This document shows positions 13,757 to 17,531 of a DNA stretch of 17,531 bases, piece after piece (the first letter of the stretch is position 1; each line of letters opens with the position of its first letter). Below the pieces are notes generated by a model that made no database searches, was not told the origin of the DNA, and saw only the letters and a program-made list of their open reading frames with translations. A program made the position numbers and the translations under genes. This stretch comes from Microcaldota archaeon. Lineage in GTDB: Archaea > Micrarchaeota > Micrarchaeia > Micrarchaeales > CABMGC01. The stretch is taken from assembly GCA_028866785.1 (NCBI GenBank), contig JAGWHN010000001.1, positions 57,008 to 74,538 on the forward strand, written 5' to 3'.

Positions 13757-15949
13757 TCAATCCATGAAGAATTCCGGCGTTGGCGGCTCTGGAGGAAGTC
13801 CCTTTCTCGTCCTTACCTCTCGAACAATCTTGTTCTGGAGCTCCTTTGGCATCTTCTCAAAGCCAGCGTACTCCGGATACCAGATCGCCTTTCCCTTCGT
13901 GGCGCTTCTCATCTCGTTTGAGAAGCCCTTGATGACCTCTGCGACCGGAAGCTTTGCAATGATTGTTGCTTCCTCTCTCTCCTGCTGGATGTCGAGGATC
14001 GTTCCTCTCTTTCCCTGCAAGAGCGTGATCACGTCCGATAAGTATTCCTGTGGAATTGAGATGTTGAACTTCTGCTTTGGCTCGAGAAGTATGTCGTTTG
14101 CCATGAGCACTCCTGCCCAGACCGGCCTTCTCATTGCAGGGATTACCTGCGCCGGACCTCTGTGCACCGGGTCCTCGTGGATTGTTGCATCAGTTAGCGA
14201 AACCTTTATTCCATAGACCTTCTCCCTTGCGAGCGGTCCGTCCTTGATTGCCTCCGTGAATCCCTCAATTAGAAGCTCCATTACCTCGTTTAGGTACTGG
14301 ACTCCGTGGGTTGCGTCGATAAGTATGTTGTTTTGCCCGATGTACTGGATTCCCTTTGCCTCCTCTCTTGTGAGTCCCGCCTTGATGAATTCCTCGACAT
14401 GGGTCTTTCCCTTTGGCTTTCCCTCCTTGATTGTTCCTGTCTCGAGAAGATCGATGACTCCCTGTGGCAAAGGCTCGATGTCCATGTAGAATCTTGTGTG
14501 CTTGTTTGGAGACTTTCCTTCGACGTTCTTTGCGACCTTGTCGATTGTCTCCTTGAAGACCACGATAGGCTCTGATGTTGTAATTGCAATCTTGAACTCG
14601 TCCCTGAGCTTTGTCTCGATGACCTCCAGGTGGAGCTCTCCCATTCCGGACATCAGGTGCTCTCCTGTCTGCTGGTTGATTTCGACGACAAGCGTCTGGT
14701 CTCCCTTGGATAGGTCACGAAGCGCCTGAATAAGCTTCATCGTATCTCTTGGATCCTTTGCCTCAACTGCCTTTGTGACCACTGGCTTTGAGTAGTGCAC
14801 AATCTGGTCGAATGGCTCGATTACCCCCTCGCTGACCGTATCTCCGATCGCGAGGTTCTTAAGTCCGATGAGCGCAGTGATGTTTCCCGCCGGTATCTCA
14901 TCGACAAGGACTCTTTCCGGTCCCATGTAAATTCCGACCTGTGAGACCCTTTGCGGCTCTGCCTGCCCTGAAATATTAAGCAATGTTCCCTTCTTGACGA
15001 CTCCAGAGAAGACTCTTGCGATTGCGACGTCTCCGCTATGCTGGTCGGATGTCACTCCGAAGACAACCGCGTTTACGTTTGCCTTTGGATCGACTGTTGC
15101 CATCGCAGTTCCGTCTGGGCTTGCGATGTCGCCGTGCCAGAGGTACGGGATTCTGTATGCCTGGGCCTGCCTTGGGTTTGGCAGGTGCTCGATGATCATT
15201 GTAAGCGTTGCCTCGTCGATTGGAGCCACTCTTTGTAGCTCTGCCTCATTGTTTGCCGCAGTGAGGGCGAAGATGTCCTTGAATGTGACCTTGTGGGTTT
15301 CCATGATCCTCTTTGAGATCGCCCACTTCTTTGCGGCGCTGCCGATGCAGACGCTTCCATCCTCAACTCCGACCTTCCACTTGCCCACGAATTCCTCAGG
15401 GCAGTAGTTTGAGATGAGCTTGTTGACGTCGTTAATAAGTGCGAGAAGCCTTTCGAATGTCTGCTCCGGTGTTAGCCTGAGCTCGTTTAGAAGTCTGTCT
15501 ACCTTGTTGATGAATAGAACCGGCTTTGCCTTCTCCTTGAGCGCCTGCCTGACGACGGTTTCGGTCTGAGGCATGATTCCCTCGACAGGGTCGACCACTA
15601 GGATTACTCCGTCGACTGCCCTCATTGATCTTGTGACGTGCCCTCCGAAGTCCACGTGTCCTGGGGTGTCGATCAAGTTGATTATGAAATCCTTCTCAAG
15701 ATACTGGAATGCAAGCGAGATGTTTGCCGACTTGATGGTCATCTTCCTGTCCTTTTCAATAGCCTCATAGTTTGTGTAGAGGGCGTCTCCTGCGATTGAC
15801 TTGGAGATGATTCCAGCCCTTGCGAGCAGCGAGTCTGTAAGCGTTGTCTTTCCGTGGTGGACGTGTGCGACGATGGCGACGTTCCTAATCCTGTCGATGT
15901 CAGTCATGATTCTTGCCGCTTCTTCTGCCGCGAATTCTCGTCTTACCAT
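13757..15949 (-). CDS. fusA: elongation factor 2 (aEF-2) with altered G1 and switch I
   Basis: A 730-residue translocation GTPase. Domain order is normal: GTPase with DTPGHVDF (from Asp94), NKVD (about 148-151) and SAAKKWAI, then domains II-V. The diphthamide His is present (His596, in DPVHRGPAQ). Two positions are odd. The G1 loop reads AHVHHGKTT with His31 where Asp is expected (AHxDHGKTT), and the switch I core reads RKMTI (68-72) instead of RGITI; the GTP-sensing Thr is kept. ATG 15949 fits the usual N terminus (MxRRE...); a TTG three codons upstream behind AGGTAAT is the alternative. It is the last gene of the eL30-uS12-uS7-aEF-2 unit. Confidence 0.97.
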   Translation of the reverse strand: MVRREFAAEEAARIMTDIDRIRNVAIVAHVHHGKTTLTDSLLARAGIISKSIAGDALYTNYEAIEKDRKMTIKSANISLAFQYLEKDFIINLIDTPGHVDFGGHVTRSMRAVDGVILVVDPVEGIMPQTETVVRQALKEKAKPVLFINKVDRLLNELRLTPEQTFERLLALINDVNKLISNYCPEEFVGKWKVGVEDGSVCIGSAAKKWAISKRIMETHKVTFKDIFALTAANNEAELQRVAPIDEATLTMIIEHLPNPRQAQAYRIPYLWHGDIASPDGTAMATVDPKANVNAVVFGVTSDQHSGDVAIARVFSGVVKKGTLLNISGQAEPQRVSQVGIYMGPERVLVDEIPAGNITALIGLKNLAIGDTVSEGVIEPFDQIVHYSKPVVTKAVEAKDPRDTMKLIQALRDLSKGDQTLVVEINQQTGEHLMSGMGELHLEVIETKLRDEFKIAITTSEPIVVFKETIDKVAKNVEGKSPNKHTRFYMDIEPLPQGVIDLLETGTIKEGKPKGKTHVEEFIKAGLTREEAKGIQYIGQNNILIDATHGVQYLNEVMELLIEGFTEAIKDGPLAREKVYGIKVSLTDATIHEDPVHRGPAQVIPAMRRPVWAGVLMANDILLEPKQKFNISIPQEYLSDVITLLQGKRGTILDIQQEREEATIIAKLPVAEVIKGFSNEMRSATKGKAIWYPEYAGFEKMPKELQNKIVREVRTRKGLPPEPPTPEFFMD

Positions 15950-15961
15950 AAAAACCAACTA

Positions 15962-16684
15962 TTACCTTGCGCTTCTTGCCATTCTCTCCGACTCTACCCT
16001 CTTCTTTATTGCGTAGCTGTTCGGATCGTTGTTGGATGCCAAAATTAGCTCGTTTGCAAGCGCATCTGCAAGAGTCTTCCTGTTCTTGAATGCGCCGATT
16101 ACTGCCGAAAATGCGAGATTGTTCACAGCGACGTTCACCCTCCTGATTGAGGAGATGTCCACTGCGACGTTGTATGAGATTCCTCCGTATCTTACCCTTG
16201 TGGTGTCCTCGATAGGAGCTGCCCTTTCAAGCGCGTTTATGAAAACCTGAAGCGGATTCTTCTTCGTGTTCTTTGCGATTATGTCGAATGAGTCCTCCAC
16301 AATGTGCATGACCTTTAGCTTCTTACCCTGAAGCTGTCCTTCTGTTCTGATCACGTGACCTCCGACCTTGTGACCGGTCCCTCCCCTCATGAGCTTGTTC
16401 ATCAATCTCTCGACGATGTTTGCAGTCCCCTTGTTTGTCCTTCCGTAGATGTTAGGGTAGCTCTTTGGAGTCAAATTAATGTAATTTGCAAGGCTGAGAT
16501 CGTTCACAGTGATGTCCGTGTAAGGATACTTGCCGAAGAGAAGCTGCTCGTCGATGTTTGTGTCGAACGCCTTTGACTTCTTTGAGGCCTTCGGCTTTTC
16601 CGTTGCCTCTGCTGCAACTGGCGCCTCAATTGGCTTTGCCTTTGCAGGCTTTGCACTTTTCATTTGAGCATTGTCTTCAGGCAT
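15962..16684 (-). CDS. rps7: ribosomal protein uS7
   Basis: A 240-residue small-subunit head protein that organises the 3' domain of 16S rRNA near the E and P sites. Archaeal-type features: YTDITVNDLSLANYINLTP, IVERLMNKLMRGG, AFDII-like DSFDIIAKNTKKNPLQVFINALERAAP, VRYGGISYNVAVDISSIRRV, and the terminal NNDPNSYAIKKRVESERMARSAR. Residues 1-38 are a low-complexity Ala/Lys/Pro extension (KPAKAKPIEAPVAAEATEKP...). The ATG lies 4 bases after the uS12 stop behind GATGATC, a one-mismatch Shine-Dalgarno. Confidence 0.96.
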   Translation of the reverse strand: MPEDNAQMKSAKPAKAKPIEAPVAAEATEKPKASKKSKAFDTNIDEQLLFGKYPYTDITVNDLSLANYINLTPKSYPNIYGRTNKGTANIVERLMNKLMRGGTGHKVGGHVIRTEGQLQGKKLKVMHIVEDSFDIIAKNTKKNPLQVFINALERAAPIEDTTRVRYGGISYNVAVDISSIRRVNVAVNNLAFSAVIGAFKNRKTLADALANELILASNNDPNSYAIKKRVESERMARSAR

Positions 16685-16688
16685 ATGA

Positions 16689-17135
16689 TCATCTCTTTGG
16701 CTTCTCCTTCTTTCCTCTTATGATTTGGTAGACATCGACTCCGTTGATTGCGACGACCCTGTACTTCATTCCAGGGATGCATCCCATCTGACCCCTCTGA
16801 GATCCTCCGAGGCCCTGGATTGTGACCTCGTCGTGCTCATCGATGAAGTTGATTGTTCCGTCGCCAGGCACGAATGCGCCGACGACTTTAGCATTTTTAA
16901 TTAATTGGACCCTAACGCACTTTAGCTGTCCGGAGTGAGGTTGCTTCTGACCGACCGCGAACTTCTGGAGAACTATCGCCTTCGCCCTCGGGACTGTTCC
17001 CACGGCATCGTACTTTGCCTTGTTCTTGAAGTACTTTCTCTTCCACCACTTCTTGAGCATACGCTGGTGCTTTCTCTTTCTCATCATTTCCTTAGCTGCA
17101 AATTCTCCTCGAGGCAAAATAACACCATTAAGCAT
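16689..17135 (-). CDS. rps12: ribosomal protein uS12 with unusual decoding-loop residues
   Basis: A 148-residue decoding-centre protein. Overall archaeal form is clear: CVRVQLIKNAKVVGAFVPGDG, FIDEHDEVTIQGLGG and the end RGKKEKPKR. The two loops that reach the A site differ from the near-universal pattern. The PNSAxRK loop reads PHSGQLK (66-72), and GDIPG reads GCIPG (Cys119 at the position of E. coli Asp88). The protein is otherwise full length and in frame, so a pseudogene is unlikely. The ATG overlaps the eL30 stop by 8 bases, so translation is probably coupled. The N terminus, with its RKRKHQRMLKKWWKRKYFK basic arm, is somewhat divergent. Confidence 0.95.
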   Translation of the reverse strand: MLNGVILPRGEFAAKEMMRKRKHQRMLKKWWKRKYFKNKAKYDAVGTVPRAKAIVLQKFAVGQKQPHSGQLKCVRVQLIKNAKVVGAFVPGDGTINFIDEHDEVTIQGLGGSQRGQMGCIPGMKYRVVAINGVDVYQIIRGKKEKPKR

Positions 17136-17430
17136 ATTCTTCGTTTAGTATGTTTGAGTTTCCAGGCTCAAGTATGGCCACCGCGTTTATCGTGTACGGC
17201 TTTCCGCAGACGGTCCCAAGCTGCAGTGAGCTGTCCTTGAACTTGACCAGCTTCACGCTTGCAACCGCGCATGTGTGTGAAATATCAGCGATTGTGTCCT
17301 TCTTTCCCTTGACTGCGACGATCACGACCTTTGCCTTGTCGCCGCTGATCGCCTTCATGACCTCGTTAGTGCCTATTGCCACTTTTCCCGTATCGACGGC
17401 AAGTCTTATGTCTTTAACTAAGTCACCCAT
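17128..17430 (-). CDS. rpl30e: ribosomal protein eL30
   Basis: A 100-residue L7Ae/L30e-fold protein of the large subunit: TGKVAIGTNEVMKAISGDKAKVVIVA, then DISHTCAVASVKLVKF and LGTVCGKPYTINAVAIL. The ATG at 17430 is preferred. The GTG at 17439, three codons upstream, is part of GTGAT, which lies exactly four bases before the ATG, as in other genes here. It is the first gene of the operon. In most archaea nusA lies between eL30 and uS12; here eL30 and uS12 overlap, so nusA must be elsewhere or missing. Confidence 0.93.
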   Translation of the reverse strand: MGDLVKDIRLAVDTGKVAIGTNEVMKAISGDKAKVVIVAVKGKKDTIADISHTCAVASVKLVKFKDSSLQLGTVCGKPYTINAVAILEPGNSNILNEEYA

Positions 17431-17470
17431 AAATATCACATAAAAAGATGCAACGCACCCGACTGCAAAA

Positions 17471-17525
17471 GCACTTTAAGTAACCTTTTCAGTACACATA
17501 TTGTTGTTATAAAAGTATTTAAAGC
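17471..17525 (-). promoter_or_regulatory. promoter region of the eL30-uS12-uS7-aEF-2 operon
   Basis: Two TATA-like boxes occur on the minus strand: TACTTAAAG (17474-17482), about 48 bases before the eL30 ATG, and a stronger GCTTTAAATA (17516-17525). The nearer one would give a leader of about 20 bases containing GTGAT; the farther one a leader near 60 bases. The plus strand of the same stretch also has a TATA-like GTTATAAAAG (17505-17514), so a divergent gene may lie just outside the window. Confidence 0.45.
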
Positions 17526-17531
17526 TTACAG

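Noticed and set aside
1..17531. CRISPR array, insertion sequence, integrase or attachment sites
   Set aside because: No regularly spaced repeats, transposase-like protein or direct duplication of the tRNA-Val 3' end was seen.

Overview
The window is archaeal. It carries a translation block of archaeal/eukaryotic-type genes (eL30, uS12, uS7, aEF-2, L7Ae, eS28, eL24), a tRNA-Val without an encoded CCA end, and TATA-like boxes about 25-35 bases upstream of many start codons. Several transcripts look leaderless. Where a Shine-Dalgarno exists it reads GGTGA/GTGAT four bases before the ATG. The small intergenic spaces, many short orphan genes and Ala/Lys/Pro-rich ribosomal protein tails suggest a small-genome lineage, perhaps Micrarchaeota/ARMAN-like or another DPANN or Thermoplasmata-adjacent group. 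The lineage is inference; the domain is secure.

Layout. 1-93: the 3' end of an unknown gene. 123-1411: a class I/II aminotransferase followed 3 bases later by tRNA-Val(UAC). 1492-3946: a small two-helix membrane protein (DUF5676-like) converging on a P1B-type heavy-metal (probably copper) ATPase with an unusual CPD transport motif. 3983-5093: a two-gene operon of a four-helix membrane protein and a short-chain dehydrogenase. 5155-6290: an AHSA1/SRPBCC protein and two small orphans whose 3' ends overlap tail to tail. 6362-8503: a DUF1761 membrane protein, a Kef/CPA2-type cation-proton antiporter and an orphan. 8612-9367: an HD-domain phosphohydrolase. 9368-9716: the only long gene-free stretch, with two palindromes in front of the next gene and a GC-richer island. 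9717-11381: a membrane-anchored winged-helix protein with a large, sequon-rich extracytoplasmic part. 11400-12622: a thioredoxin-like protein translationally coupled to an unknown 283-residue protein. 12697-17430: the translation block, all on the minus strand, in two transcription units (L7Ae-eS28-eL24 and eL30-uS12-uS7-aEF-2).

How it fits together. The right third is housekeeping translation. The left two thirds are accessory membrane and stress functions: metal export, ion/proton exchange, redox proteins and a putative one-component surface sensor. Points most worth a second look are the altered residues at normally invariant decoding-centre positions of uS12, matched in the same operon by altered G1 and switch I residues of aEF-2; a candidate K-turn/K-loop in the L7Ae mRNA leader that would hide the ribosome binding site; and the membrane-tethered HTH-DUF4382 glycoprotein with palindromes in front of its promoter.
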